A stretch of DNA of 64,000 bases from Zea mays (taxonomy: Eukaryota; Streptophyta; Magnoliopsida; Poales; Poaceae): contig NC_050101.1 of NCBI RefSeq assembly GCF_902167145.1, forward strand, positions 134,632,990 through 134,696,989, read 5' to 3'. Positions 44,262-56,115 of the stretch are shown here, piece after piece (position 1 is the stretch's first letter; each line of letters begins with the position of its first letter). The notes beneath the pieces were generated by a model. That model saw only the letters and a program-made list of their open reading frames with translations, searched no databases and had not been told where the DNA came from. A program made the position numbers and the translations under genes.

Positions 44262-44425
44262 TCAATCCCTGCTCAGCTTCTGGTTTTTTAGGAACATCAA
44301 CTGGTGGAGAGGCCTTGTTGGGCTCCTCATCTGTAACAACTGGGATACTCGCTGTGGAGATGGGGATATCTTCAGGTGTTTCAGAGTCATGTTCCTTTGA
44401 GAATTCGGTAACTTTTTAGATGACT
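44262..44425 (-). other. Possible captured coding fragment (minus strand)
   Basis: One minus-strand frame reads without stops for about 50 codons with a natural-looking composition (SKEHDSETPEDIPISTASIP and PPVDVPKKPEAEQGL), acidic and Pro-rich. No start, clear splice sites or family are identified. It could be an exon captured by the TIR element. Confidence 0.3.
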
Positions 44426-45483
44426 TCATAAATAGGCATAATTGCAAAGAGCTGTTAAACTTGTTCTGTTGTTTTGGGTGTAGCATAAAGAATCATAATT
44501 TCCTTAGTGGCTGGTTTGTTTAATGGCCTGAAGCATGATGCTTATCCAAGGTTATGCATAACAAATTTCTAATTCATAATCTATTGTATTATTCAGAAAA
44601 TCATCTGGAGCTCGAGTCCCAAGTACCCTGTATGGCAGAAAGAAACCTCCGCTTAAAAGTACTAATATTTGCTACTTCTAAATACAAGTACATATGCGTG
44701 CATAAATATACTCGGCTACTACCAGTGTATTATAGCTGCATTTACCTTGATTCTACATGCTTCAGGTAGTCTAGAATATCAAATTGTTGTATATATTTAA
44801 CACCTTCTGTACCATCAAATTCAGAAATGCACTCAAGAAAAGGCTTTTCAAAACTCTTAGAATGTATTCCAAGAGCAGTGCACATATTCATAAGCTAATT
44901 ATGTAATTTCTTATATGTTGCTTTGAGGCAAATTGAGCAGGGATTTGTTTGGCTTCCAAATGGTTTGTTGGTCCTAAAATAGTCAGAATCACATGACATC
45001 TGTGCTATAGGTAATCTGATCTTCTAACTCAAGTTTGCATTCAGTTTAGACTTTAGGTTATGTTAGTCATAACAAACTTGAAAAGACATATTAACGAGGA
45101 AAGATCATATTAACAGTTCATGTTACATTTGCAGATATGGACCTTGGTGGTTTTCTCCACATTAGGAAAGCTGGAAGAGCCTTTTGAACTCATTTTTTTT
45201 GCTAACAGTGGTGTTATGGTGAAACAAAGTTTTGTGTGTATGTACCAACAGCTAAAATGTAAACACGACATTATCATACTTGAGTACAGGAATAATTATC
45301 TCTTATATCTTATTGCAAGATCTGAAACAGTTCTCCTGTAGATGGTTAGCTTGCATTTTACGCTACAATTACCTCGGATCACTTGTTGTATCTTACACCA
45401 ATTTACAAAATTTCTTGATGCGTTTTATGACAACCTCATGCACTGAGAGATACATTCGGTCTACATTCGTTATTATGAAACAG

Positions 45484-46035
45484 TTGGACGATTTACGTTA
45501 AAATTTATACTCATTTACGTTGTTTTGGTTTACAATTTACGCTGAAATCCATTCGAGCCAGAACCCGCGCTCAATCGACCGCACGCGATTTTCACGTCGT
45601 AATTCAGGCCTCATTTGCTGTTACGAAACAGGTATACGATTTACGCTAAATTATGTACTCATTTACGCTGTTTTAGCTCACGTTTTACGCTAAAATCTAT
45701 TTGAGCCAAAACTCGCACACGATCGGACGCACGCGATTATTACGCCGTAATTTCGGGACCCATTTACGGTTACGAAACAGATATACGATTTACGCTAAAT
45801 TTCGTACTCATTTACGCTATTTTGGTTCATGTTTTACGCTAAAATCTGTCCGAGTCAGAACCCGATCACGATGGGACGCGCGAGATTTTTACGCCGTAAT
45901 TTTCGGGCCGCATTCGCCGTTTCAAAACAGATCTACGATTTACGCTAAAATTTGTAATCATTTACGCTGTTTTTGTTCACGTTTTACGCTAAAATCTGTC
46001 CAAGTCAGAACCCGTGCCCGATGGGACGCACGCTG
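45484..46035. repeat. About 149 bp tandem repeat in TIR element
   Basis: Unit starts (ACGATTTACGYTAAA) lie near 45485, 45634, 45783 and 45932, giving about 3.7 copies. Each unit contains several TTTACGCT octamers and a CGTCGTAATT/CGCCGTAATT motif. It lies subterminally at the right end. Confidence 0.88.
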
Positions 46036-46106
46036 GTACGGAACGTGGCTATACCTGGCTGGGGCTTCCTGATACTAATGGAAGCCCAGGGCTTCCATTA
46101 CCATCG

Positions 46107-46110
<4 letters not shown>

Positions 46111-46192
<82 letters not shown>
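46111..46192. repeat. (TA)n microsatellite, right of TIR element
   Basis: About 41 TA units. With 43258-43347 this is the split target of the insertion. Confidence 0.97.
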
Positions 46193-46195
<3 letters not shown>

Positions 46196-46607
46196 TATGT
46201 ACATATCATGTACGTGTGTGTAATATGTATGTATGTTACCGTGTATACATACAGTCATGTACTCTGGTCCTGCAAATATTTCTGCTTGTCCCAAAGTTGT
46301 TGACTGTATTCACCCATAAACGCTGGTGATCAGTATCGTAGATCTATCTTATAGGATGCTACACAATAGTGTTTTTTATATTTTTACTTCTCATTATATC
46401 TTAGAAGTAAAATTTTCACTACCCCTGTTTGTAATCACCATAGTTTCTAAGAAACTGGTTTATATTTCTAATTTATTGAAATATGTTTTTGAAAAAAATT
46501 AGGTGTGCTTATTTGAAACCAATTTTAGCTTTTTCGATACACAACAACACGTCTACTCATACTGTATCTTAAAATTAATTAATTCAATAAATCCCTTTAA
46601 TTCTCTT
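46193..46607. other. Unassigned A/T-rich sequence
   Basis: Between the microsatellite and the CACTA element. I see no gene or element ends. Confidence 0.4.
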
Positions 46608-49305
46608 TGCTACAAACTTTAAATCACAACATGAACTGTGCTCATTTTCGGCGGCCGAGGCAACCGTCGAAATTAAGGGTTACTTTTGGGGTTTCGGGGT
46701 TTTTTATAAGCCGCCGAAATTAGGTTAATTTTCGGCGGCCACTACCCTGAGCCACTGGAATTAATGTTATTTTCGGCGGCCACTGCCTCAAGCCATCGAA
46801 AATTAACGGATAACTCGCACGCGCGCGGTCTGCAACGCTCCCAACCGTCGTTGTTTCACCATTATCGCATGTAGCTCCCGCCGATGCCTCCGATCGCCGC
46901 CTCCCCACCTGAATCCGACCGGCCCGACACGGGCATAACTCTGGCGCGGCTGCCCTGCTCCGCCCAGCCACCCTCAACAGTTGCTGCACCCCGACCATGG
47001 CGTGGCTGCCCCGCCCCACCGTCGACTTGCCGGCTGACATCGACGCTTTGGCCTGCTCCACCCTGCCTCTACCGTCCACGAGCCACCCTCTCAGTGCTCG
47101 CCCGGCTCGCCCCACCACACTGTCGGTGTCCACCCCGCCCACGGCCGTCATCAACCACCACCACGATTCGACGTCACTATGACCTAGCACGAGAGGTGAT
47201 ATTTTACATATTTTTATTTATTTTCGGTGGCCATTTTTTATTAGCCACCGAAATTAATGAGTAATAGTTTATGCAATCAATGTTTATGTGTAATTGTTTG
47301 TTTGATTAGGTCATTTTTCATTACTTTTGATAGTTATATGTTTATGCATTTGAAAATATAATTAATCACAAGTTTAGTCAATGATGCATTGAAATGTCAG
47401 TTTCATTGTATTAATTAATATAATGTTTAACTCAATTCTAAATTAACAAGTATTTTTGTTTGTTTTGATTTCATTTATAGCACATGTTTTTTTGTTTGTT
47501 TTTATTTTAGTTGTCTAAGTGAATGGTGAGGATATAGTACTCTATTTTACTGAGAAATAGAATCGGCTTAAACTCATACATTTGTAGGAGGTTCAAACTG
47601 GAGTTGTACCGAGCCCAATCGATGTTTTTAGACGAGTAGGCGAGGGCTTAATGGGAAAACAGTGAAGACCTCGATAATCTATGCAGTCAGGCGGACGCTG
47701 AGCGTATGGTTAGTCGTTGTTAGAATTAAAGTTTTTCTTGCCATATTGCTAGTTATACATTACATGTGTAATGAATCTTCGTATTGTATTGCAGGAGACT
47801 TACAGGTAGGAGATGGTTAGGAAGCATGGTGAAGACTATGATTGGCGAGGAGCGTCTACCATCGACGCTGAATTTGTGTATTCTATTAAAGGAAAGCCCC
47901 ATGGACGATATGAATTTGTGATTTTTTCAATTAGATTGAAATCATGACCGAATAGCTAATTTTCTTATTTTAAAGTATTCTATGTTTACAAGTGTGATCG
48001 ATTCGACAAAGTTGCGGTCTCGTGGGGGCTCTTCGCCGTAGACAAGTTGTGGTAGCAGCCGTAGTCGGTGCTCGAGCATGTAGGAGACTATGAGGGAGCA
48101 ACAAGAAACGTTTTGTGAAGAGTTGCGATAGCAACAAATGGCATTCGTCCGGCAACAATCAGAGTACATGGCTGCTTAAAACGCACAACGCAATAAGTAA
48201 TGAACGTGAGTGTCTTATTTATTCTCAACACGGTCGTATATTTGTCCTATAACTAATATACTGCATTTGCAACAGCCGTGGTTTCCAGAGCAGGCACAAC
48301 AACAACCATTCATTTTTTTCTCTCAATTTCAGTCGTCGATGCCTCGGTGGGGATTACATGCTCCGACACATCCTCCAGTTCAGGTGCGTCGATAAGTATG
48401 TCTACTCGAATGTATTATTAATTAGAGCTTACTATGAACCAGCTCTAGTGTGTCATTCAAATTCAATTTAGTTTAGACTTGTCATTTGTATTAACCTTTC
48501 AAATCTTGGCTTAACTTGATTTTGTAGGGATCGGAGGTTATGGGCCATAACACGCCACCACTGGTAATACCAGCACTAGGAGGAGCTTCTCGAGGGGAGG
48601 GAGCTACTGTAGAGGAGGTTAGTTTAACAAACAATTCTTTTGAATAGTGGTCAACTTAACATTGTTGTTATTAATGTACTCTTCTTTCTTTCAGACTCCA
48701 AACCAGATAGATGACTTTGCCAACAACTTCTTCGCTTCTAGAGGTAGTGGTCACAACTCAAATGACCCTAATTTTTTATGATTTGACTCTTGGTGAATTT
48801 GATCGATACGATGGATTTGATATGAACTGTGATGGATTCTAATGTATTTGTGATGGAATTGTGAGTTTGTGGTGGATTGTAATGGAATTGTGTGGTATTT
48901 TGGTGGACTCTGATGTATTTGTGAGGAATTATGGTGAATTGTGATATTTGAGGTGAATATGTGTAATTCTGAGAATTTATGTTGATGTCATGATGTTGTG
49001 ATTATATTGTTGTTGAAATTGATGTTAATTTCACATTTTCATATTTTTTAGCTCCGAAATTGCTTATTTTTGGCGGCCTGGGCCATGCCACCAAAAATAG
49101 ATATTATTTTTGGTACCCAGAGTAAAGCCTCTATAAATATGTTATTTTCGGTGGCCCGGATGCGACCGTCGAAAATAATAGCTAATTTTCAGCTAAATGT
49201 TTTTGGCGACCAGAAGGCATCGAAAATAGGCTATTTTTGGCGGCTTCTGGCCGCTGAAAATGGTAGACCCATAAGCCGTTGAAAATGGTCGACCGTCCTG
49301 TAGTG
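46608..49305 (+). mobile_element. Degenerate CACTA (En/Spm-type) element
   Basis: The right end GGACGGTCGACC region closes with CCTGTAGTG (49297-49305), i.e. CACTACAGG on the minus strand. The left end is a decayed TGCTACAAAC (46608). Subterminal TTTTCGGCGGCC motifs occur at 46644, 46730, 46770, 47220 and, as variants, at 49065, 49143 and 49233. Such subterminal repeats bind the transposition protein in this superfamily. The 3-base flanks differ (CTT against AAT), so the left limit is uncertain. No intact transposase is present. Confidence 0.78.
47790..48780 (+). pseudogene. Remnant exons of CACTA accessory (Ptta/En/Spm-like) protein
   Basis: The visible coding-like blocks include MVRKHGEDYDWRGAS near 47812, a Gln/Pro-rich block (PWFPEQAQQQPFIFFSQFQS, about 48280-48340), GGASRGEGATVEE near 48580 and DDFANNFFASRGSG near 48711-48755, ending in a stop at about 48780. 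The blocks are separated by intron-like A/T-rich stretches. The composition and the terminal FANNFFASRG motif recall plant CACTA-encoded proteins. It is broken by stops and cannot be read as one protein. Confidence 0.5.
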
Positions 49306-50770
49306 AATATAGAATAAAATCATATCAACATCATGACATCATCTGGTTTGGAGTCTGAAAATATCACAATTAGCCTCCCGGCGACGGGCCTCTGCTTCGC
49401 TCGCCAACTTGGCCGACTTCTTCAGAATTTGGATCACAAACTCAACAAAAACTATGGTGCTTAGACTCTAAAGAAAGCAGTTTTAAGTTTTTATATACAT
49501 TGAGGCTTACATCATCCCCCGTTTAATAGTCATTTAAGTTTATTTTAGGATATTTTCTGTGTTTCAACTAGTTGGCATTGTCGCCTTTGGGACAGACTCC
49601 CTATTTCACTCCCTATCTCACTTTTATTTCAAACTCCGCTCTACAAACAGTGTAATATACAGTGTAAAACATTACTTTACACAGTCATTTACATGGCCTA
49701 CTGGATATGCCCTAAAAGCAAAAGTTTGCTATAAAAGTATCAAGATCAAACTATGTGAACAAAATGAAATAGCAAAGCAACACGAGCTGCCTAATACTAC
49801 CGGACAAATGACCTCCCTGAATTCCATCCCGTATGTCATTTGGATGATCTACCTAGCTTGTCCCAACTCCCAAGTAGTACTAGATAGTTTATGAGACCTA
49901 ATGGAGTCAGTCACTGATGAAGCTTAAGCGAAAATTAAGCACAAATCTACGGGTTGGTCCCCTGTCTTGCCACCCGCATGATCCATATATCTTGTTACAA
50001 ATCTGTCTGGATTTGTTTTTTTGTCCAACTTACACCAATTTAAAATGAAATATACTACTATTTTTTAATAGAGTGCAAGGATGCCAAGGACGCACACCAC
50101 ACCATATACACATGCACGTCTATTACACACAAGGAAGGGATTAAGAGATCTAGACCTTTATTGAGTGAGAAACACGCGGTACCACTGAATATGCACGCGT
50201 GTTACCGTATACCTAGACTTAGATATAATCTGAGAGGCAACGAAAGATAAACTCCAAAGTGAGACACAATGTCTGATGATTCAACCCACGTCCAGCCGTT
50301 CGCACACCTGGTGAATGAACCAACTGGGCTACGACCCACCCAGTACTCAATATACCACTATTTAGCAACATGAAATATTTTAATTGTGGCACACAATTAA
50401 TTTAATATTCTTGAGAGGCCATGCATGGATTTGCCCCGTTAGACATTGTTCTTGACTCTCTTACCTGACCACCATTAATCTCTGTCTTAAATTTGTTTAA
50501 TCCTCTCTGCTTGTCATGAGAAAAATAAAACGTTTCGATCTTGTTTACCCAGTCCAAGGTTCCTGGATGCTGCTACCAAGAAGAGGACAGTAGTGCTTAA
50601 GCTCGGATGTTGTTTTATAATTTCCAACTCTGAGAATGAGAAGAAACTATCGTGTTCAGGCCTTAGGGTGATGTGGACTACGAATTTTAACATAATCTGT
50701 TATCGTCATCTACAACATATCATGAATGCATGAAAGTTGCTGCATCAAAAGTGTCCGTCTAGACAGTTAT
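49306..50770. other. Intergenic, mostly unassigned
   Basis: Near 49335-49360 the minus strand resembles the CACTA segment at 48694 (ACTCCAAACCAGAT), suggesting a small inverted CACTA fragment. The rest shows no convincing gene or element. Confidence 0.35.
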
Positions 50771-50774
50771 GGTT

Positions 50775-51714
50775 TAAATGATCTCAGTTCATCTATTTGA
50801 CCTCCATCAGGTTCAAGTATATCCATGGAGTCACTGTCTGATGACACACTCTGAAAATATCTCTTATCGAGGTGACTCACCTGATGATATCCTGAATTGA
50901 TCCATCAATAATTCATGCCATTTGTACTGAGAATCACAGGACACGAGTTCAGTTACACCATGTACTACAAATGTGCTAGCAATTCAATTATATTGCGGAA
51001 CTGAATTCCTGCGTCGCCCTCTCCATTCCTTGAGAAGAGCCGGAGAGGTGTCCGTTGGCCAAACTTCCTGACCAGAATGAGGTGGTCAGTAAAGGCAAGG
51101 GCATCAGCCATAAGGGCCCACTGGCTAGCCAGCTACCAGCCCCTAGCTGGGGGCTCCATCTCCTGTGCTGCTGCCCATTGCTATGGATGGCTATTGATGC
51201 AGAGGCTTGCCTTGCCCCTTATGAGGGGCACCAAGTAGTTGAAGCGCTCACAGCAGGGAAGAAGACACTGAAGTTATTGCACTTGCAGGACCACCTCACC
51301 TCATCAAGTGCTGATCTTTTTTTTATATAAAAAAAACAGCATGCGGTGCAGAGATGTATGGACCCATGTTTCACTCACTGCATGTGGTGATAGGTTTAGC
51401 TTGAGGATGAATTCAGCTAGCTGTCCAGACTGTTTTAGGCAAATGACTATGTTTAATTGTTTGCAAGCAAGCATCATATTCTTCACTTGGCACCACTTTT
51501 ATTAGTAACTTGAGTTCCTGCAAAATGAATGGACCGGAAACACGTCCAATAAGTAGAACAACTCTACCAGTACAAGGTATGTGTAGTTGGGTGTAATGAC
51601 TTGTTTATAGCGTCTAAGCTGTTGAGGAACATCATCATAGCAGCCAGCCTCTTGCAAGACCCCTGTCCAGTGGATCAGGTGTGTCCCGTGCTCATATTCC
51701 TGACTATCTGTCAT
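50775..51714 (-). pseudogene. Possible gene fragments (minus strand, several exon-like blocks)
   Basis: From right to left on the minus strand there are MTDSQEYEHGTHLIHWTG and following residues (51714 to about 51560), ending at a donor-like CTGGTAGAG. Next comes a block ADALAFTDHLILVRKFGQRT (about 51150-51000) preceded by an acceptor-like CTGGCTAG, then SCDSQYKWHELLMDQFRI (about 50945-50880) followed by a donor-like GTGAGT, and SVSSDSDSMDILEPDGG (about 50850-50790). They share strand and order and look like exons of one gene, but I do not recognise the family and no start is visible. This may be a decayed or partial gene. Confidence 0.35.
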
Positions 51715-53240
51715 AAATTAGTGTGATTCTGTGGAACCTAATCCTTAGCTGTGTTTGAATAGTGATTACAGACCATAGCAATAGAGATCTGAACAGAGGA
51801 GGCTTGCACTCTAAACGACAAACTTATTGATGCAGCATACCAGCACATGTTACTTTTATTTTTTGAAAGCGAAGTACATCATACTTTAATTTGACGGGGC
51901 GTAGCGTACCCATAGATGTGCACATGGCATACTCCAATTTCCGTTGCAGGACGGTGTAAGAAACCGATAGTTCAGAGTACTACGGCAAGCATGAGAATCC
52001 CAAACAAAGACATGGATCAGCAAAACTGATCTGTGTGTACTAACCACACAGTGTAATGCCAAATGAAAAAAGTTCAGATTGGCACCTCGTAGTTGCAAGA
52101 TTGTTTTCTACGTGAACCATGCTAGCTCATGCCATGAAAACGATAAAAGTCGTTGATCTTCAGCTACTATCTGAATGATACAACATCTTGCCATCTTGGC
52201 GCCATGCATGTCCTTTACGCAACAATTCTTGCATCTTTTGCAGGGAAGAAGAAAAGAATCTTGCTTGCTTTTAGCACGTACCTAGTACTCCCTAATGAAC
52301 AGTAAATATGAAAGTTCATGTGTAGCACGTAACCAGATTTCAGTGGCTTTTGTGGATGCTGACTGTAGTGGAGATCATCATCCTACTCACTTGACAGCAG
52401 AGTTGTGGAATCAGACGTGAAGGCAAGGCACGCATTGCATGGGTTATTGCTGAAATCATTGACGAAAACTTTAAGTTAGGCACATTATTTTGAAAAAAAA
52501 GAAACAATACTGATTTGGACCGTCGTGCAATCCCATATACCATTGCAAGGCCCCGGAGCGACTAGGGCACTGTGGGTCCCTTGGATTTAATATTGTTTAT
52601 TATTTGTAACACGACAATCAAAGAAGTAAACATTAATGCTATTATTTTTTACTAACAGATGTGATACTACAAACCAAAAGAGTAGTAAATAAAATCAATT
52701 TGATTGCTTCTTACACCACGAAACAATTAGAGCCACAGGACAATATGTAGGGGCATCAAAGTTCTTTTCAGGCTTTTAGCTTCTCCTATAGTCTACTTGG
52801 TCTCTATATATGTGAACGTGGGCCCCTTTCTATTGTAAGCCCCCGAGCATCGGCCCTGTTGCATAGGCTCATAGTCGGCCCTGTTTGTAAAGCGAGAAGA
52901 GATGACACACTTGATAATCACCCTAGGTGATGATGACCCATGCAGCTAGAATTTACTCCCTTTTGTGACCTGCTTCATTCCTATTAAGTCGATTTTTCTC
53001 TCCAACAATTGTCACAATAAGCCTGTGAAATTATCTGGGGATGCCCTTTCGAAGCCTCATAAGCCGCCCAAACACATGTACCTATTCAAAAGAACTACTC
53101 AAACGGTTCGATATGCAATTATCAGAAGATTGATGTATGTACTGGTAACTACACGCTTTTCACGAAAGAGGACAACAAAGAAAACAAATGCTCGAAATAT
53201 GGCAAAATTATGTACTGGTAACTACACCCTAGCTTTCTTG
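51715..53240. other. Intergenic, unassigned
   Basis: No convincing gene. A 17 bp direct repeat TGTACTGGTAACTACAC occurs at about 53137 and 53212. Confidence 0.4.
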
Positions 53241-55062
53241 CGCGCGCGAGGGGGGGCTCGGTGGGTTGTCTCTGACCAATAATGTTGTTGATCAACTTCC
53301 TTTGGTGGTGTTGGCTTCGATTCAGGGCCAAACAGTAGGAGCATACCACCTGGTGGTGCTCTCTGTGGTAGCACAGACAGTCGCGACCCTGCTGCAGGAG
53401 CGGATATCCTATGCTCACGTGTCGGACGGTCCGTGCGTGCGCAAAGGGTCCAAGAACCCTAGAACTCACCCCCGGGAGGGACCCCATTAGGGAGTAGAGA
53501 TCCAGGGAGTGTCTCAAGATCGGCAGGCCACCCGGGACGTCCCTAGACAACATAGAGTCAAAGGGGGATGAAGATTTGGGGTTGAAGGAAAAGCTAATCT
53601 AGGTCTAAATTATGCCTACTCCTAATGCGACGAAGAACAAAGGAAATAAACTAGATTGATTGATTGGTTCGATTGGTGATGCGTGCAATTGGTCCTATGC
53701 TTCATATATATATAGGGGGGTCTGGACCCGTTCCTAGGAGTTTCCCAACAGAATCCACGTGAAAAGTTGGATAAACATGCATGGAAAAGGGATATCTCAC
53801 CTAATCTAATCCTATCGCGGGTCGTCCGCGCTACCTCACGGACCGTCTGAGGTGCGGACCGTCTGGCCTTCCTAGTTGCCACATATGGTGCTCAATAGGT
53901 GGTCTTGCTATTTGCTCTTGGGTCAAGGTTTGTTGCTAGGGTGTGACTTCTCCTTGGATTTTCATTGTGTTTCAAGCTTGCGGTAGTGCAGTTCCTCCAA
54001 CCTGGCATACTTTTCGAAGAGCTAATATAGCTCTTGTAGTGTATTTGGGGTGTCTCTGGTGTAGTGACTATATAGGTGGCCTGGACAAAGGCCACTGCTC
54101 GTGTAATGGATGGTGATGATGTCTTCGATGGATGGAAGCTAAAACTTCATGAGTAGAAACTTGTTGTAGTACTCCTGGAGAGTTTCCTTTTCTTGCTTTC
54201 TGCAGAGTTATAACTCGGTGAGGGCATTAGTATTAGGTCTATACCCATGGAAGTTGAGTAGGAACTTGTCATGTAGAACCTTCCATGTGAAGAGGGGTTG
54301 CAGCCTTGTGTACCAGGTGAGGGATGGGACCTCGAGTGCTATGATGAACGATTTCTCCATAGCATTGTCATCGCCCCAAAAGATGCTATCGTGACCTGTA
54401 CCTCATGATAAATTATGAAGGGTCAGCTTTGCCATTATATTTGGGTCAGCCGCCCGCTCTGTAGTTGTAGGGCTAGGGAGTGGACAACAGTCGTGCTGAC
54501 CGAGGGCATTTGTCGTCTGTGAAGAGGAATCCTTGAAATGTACTTTGATGTGAGGTATGCTCGATGTTGACGCCAAAGTACCTATCATGAAGGTTGGGGG
54601 ACAAACTATTGACTCTACAGATCGGCGATTTCCTATTTGAGGGCCTTTGCTTGTTCTTTTTCCTCTTGGATAAGGTGTTGTATCATTGCCTTGACTTCAT
54701 TGCTTTGTCTTTTGGCTTCTAGGTTTCTTTTGCATCTACAGGTTGGAATTGTGCATGTCGAGGCTCCTGAGCAGGAGTTGTTCTTCCGTGCTGATGTCTA
54801 GGTCTTTACTATCTTGAAGCATGCCTTCGTCCACTTTAGCTAGGTGGGGGTCTAGAAGTGTGAATCTAGGGGTACGACAGGCATGTTTCTTGTTAGATCG
54901 GGCCATATTTTGGCTTGGTATGGGTGGCTTTGCAGGTTGAAAGGGATACAATTTGGGTTTTTTTGAGTTACATGTGTGGATGCTACCTTCCGGGGTAGGT
55001 TGGTCTTCGTTGCAAGGGAGTTAGTGGGTTTCGTCCTACGACCCATTAATGGTGAGGAGGCA
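53241..55062 (-). mobile_element. Ty3/gypsy remnant: gag followed by LTR-like sequence
   Basis: On the minus strand, 55046-53900 holds pieces of a gag protein in several frames (for example KSFIIALEVPSLTWYTRLQP and ELYNKF-like residues near 54350-54190), interrupted by stops. It is followed at 53890-53250 by LTR-like sequence with CGGACGGTCCG motifs (53820-53865, 53422-53432), a TATATATATA box (53704-53716) and a stretch related to the leader of the LTR at 63.05 kb (GGGGTCCCTCCCGGG on both). No pol lies between them, so this is a deleted or gag-only element. Exact ends are unresolved; the right end is cut by the LTR fragment at 55063. Confidence 0.6.
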
Positions 55063-56115
55063 TGTAACGCCCCTGGTGTTACGATTACTAAAATCTTGAC
55101 ATGTCATCATGTGCACTAGCACCATCTTGTTTGTGATCCACCTAGAATGCATTCACTAGGCCCAAAATTTTGAAGCAAATGTATTGTTGTGTTTACTAGA
55201 GTATGAGATTTAGTTTAAGAGCCTTGCTTAAGCTAAGTGGGAGCAAATCACTTCCTAGGCTAGTGACAAGTTGACCTTGAGTCTTAAGTACAAGAAGTAG
55301 GTCTTGCTACATAGGGTAGCTTTGCCTTTAGGATGTGGATTAGAGTTGGTGAAGCACTTAAAGTAATTAAGTGTCTCTAAAAACTTGATTTAGAGGCCAA
55401 AAGTGAATCTTGAGATCTAGCCACATTTTACCAAAAAGTAAAATACCAAAGTTGTAGAGTTTTTAAAGTTAAGCAACTTTCATGTGTTGATATTTTCAAG
55501 TTTTGTGGAAGATTTCAAAATAATTCGCAAATTTTAGATTTGGTTGAGTTTGGATTCTTGTAAAACAGTGATAATGAGCCAACTTTGGGCCTTTGTAACT
55601 TTAATCCATAAGCATTTTGGAGATGGTCACCATAACAAACTTGTAGAGCTACAATAGGAGTGCCAACTTGGTTAAGCAACTTGGCCCTAGAACTACATGG
55701 AACCTGGAGAAAACTTTGGTCAAAGATGGGCTGACAAAATTGTCTTTTCTTGATCCTAGTTCAGTTAACAAAAACCTGAAAAAGTGGGTTTTGCCCAACT
55801 TTGGAGCTCTGTGGTGTCAAATCTATGGAGCTTGGGACTAAGGTGTCTATATTGAGTTGGTAGACCATATGTTGGAGAACAAGTTTCCTTAAGTGATGTT
55901 GGTCTGGTGCTACACAAAAACTTGAGCAAAATGCACTAAAAGGGTCACTATCAGCATGTGCTTTGATCAGAATTTGATTCAGTAACTAAAGCTGAGTTTC
56001 AGTGCATTGTGATCAGCTTTAGAGCGCCATAGTTTTGGATCTATGCACTTTGGGTCTTGGACTGTTGTAGCAAACTTGAAGAGCTATATTCAGTGAACAA
56101 GTTTGATTAGATAAG
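55063..56115 (+). repeat. Fragment of Tekay-like LTR
   Basis: It begins TGTAACGCCCCTGGTGTTAC, a Tekay-type LTR start with a terminal hairpin, and continues for about 1 kb of A/T-rich noncoding sequence before ending abruptly where the integrase sequence of Tat element 2 starts (about 56116). No 3' end and no matching target duplication are visible, so it is truncated. Confidence 0.6.

Larger units (their letters stand above)
43348..46110. mobile_element. TIR DNA element inserted in (TA)n
   Basis: The left end GAGCCCTGGGCTTTGTTTAA, then ACAGGAAGCCC (43351-43383), matches the reverse complement of the right end (46060-46097: GAAGCCCTGGGCTTCCATTA, then CAGGAAGCCCC). These are terminal inverted repeats of about 35 bp. 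The right end has about 13 further bases (GGGCGATGGTAAT) not seen on the left. Both flanks are (TA)n. The interior has a G/C-rich leader-like segment with a splice-donor-like CCAGGTAAGTCG (43749-43760), A/T-rich sequence and a tandem array. No transposase is recognised, so it is non-autonomous. Confidence 0.72.

Noticed and set aside
46109..46294. Ile/Tyr-repeat open frames
   Set aside because: Translation of the (TA)n microsatellite.
46884..47264. 126-codon open frame near the left CACTA end
   Set aside because: Pro/Ala/Arg-rich and without motif; probably the GC-rich leader of the element.
51055..51330. Plus-strand 91-codon frame as a gene
   Set aside because: The composition is odd and the opposite strand reads a more protein-like block with splice-like borders.
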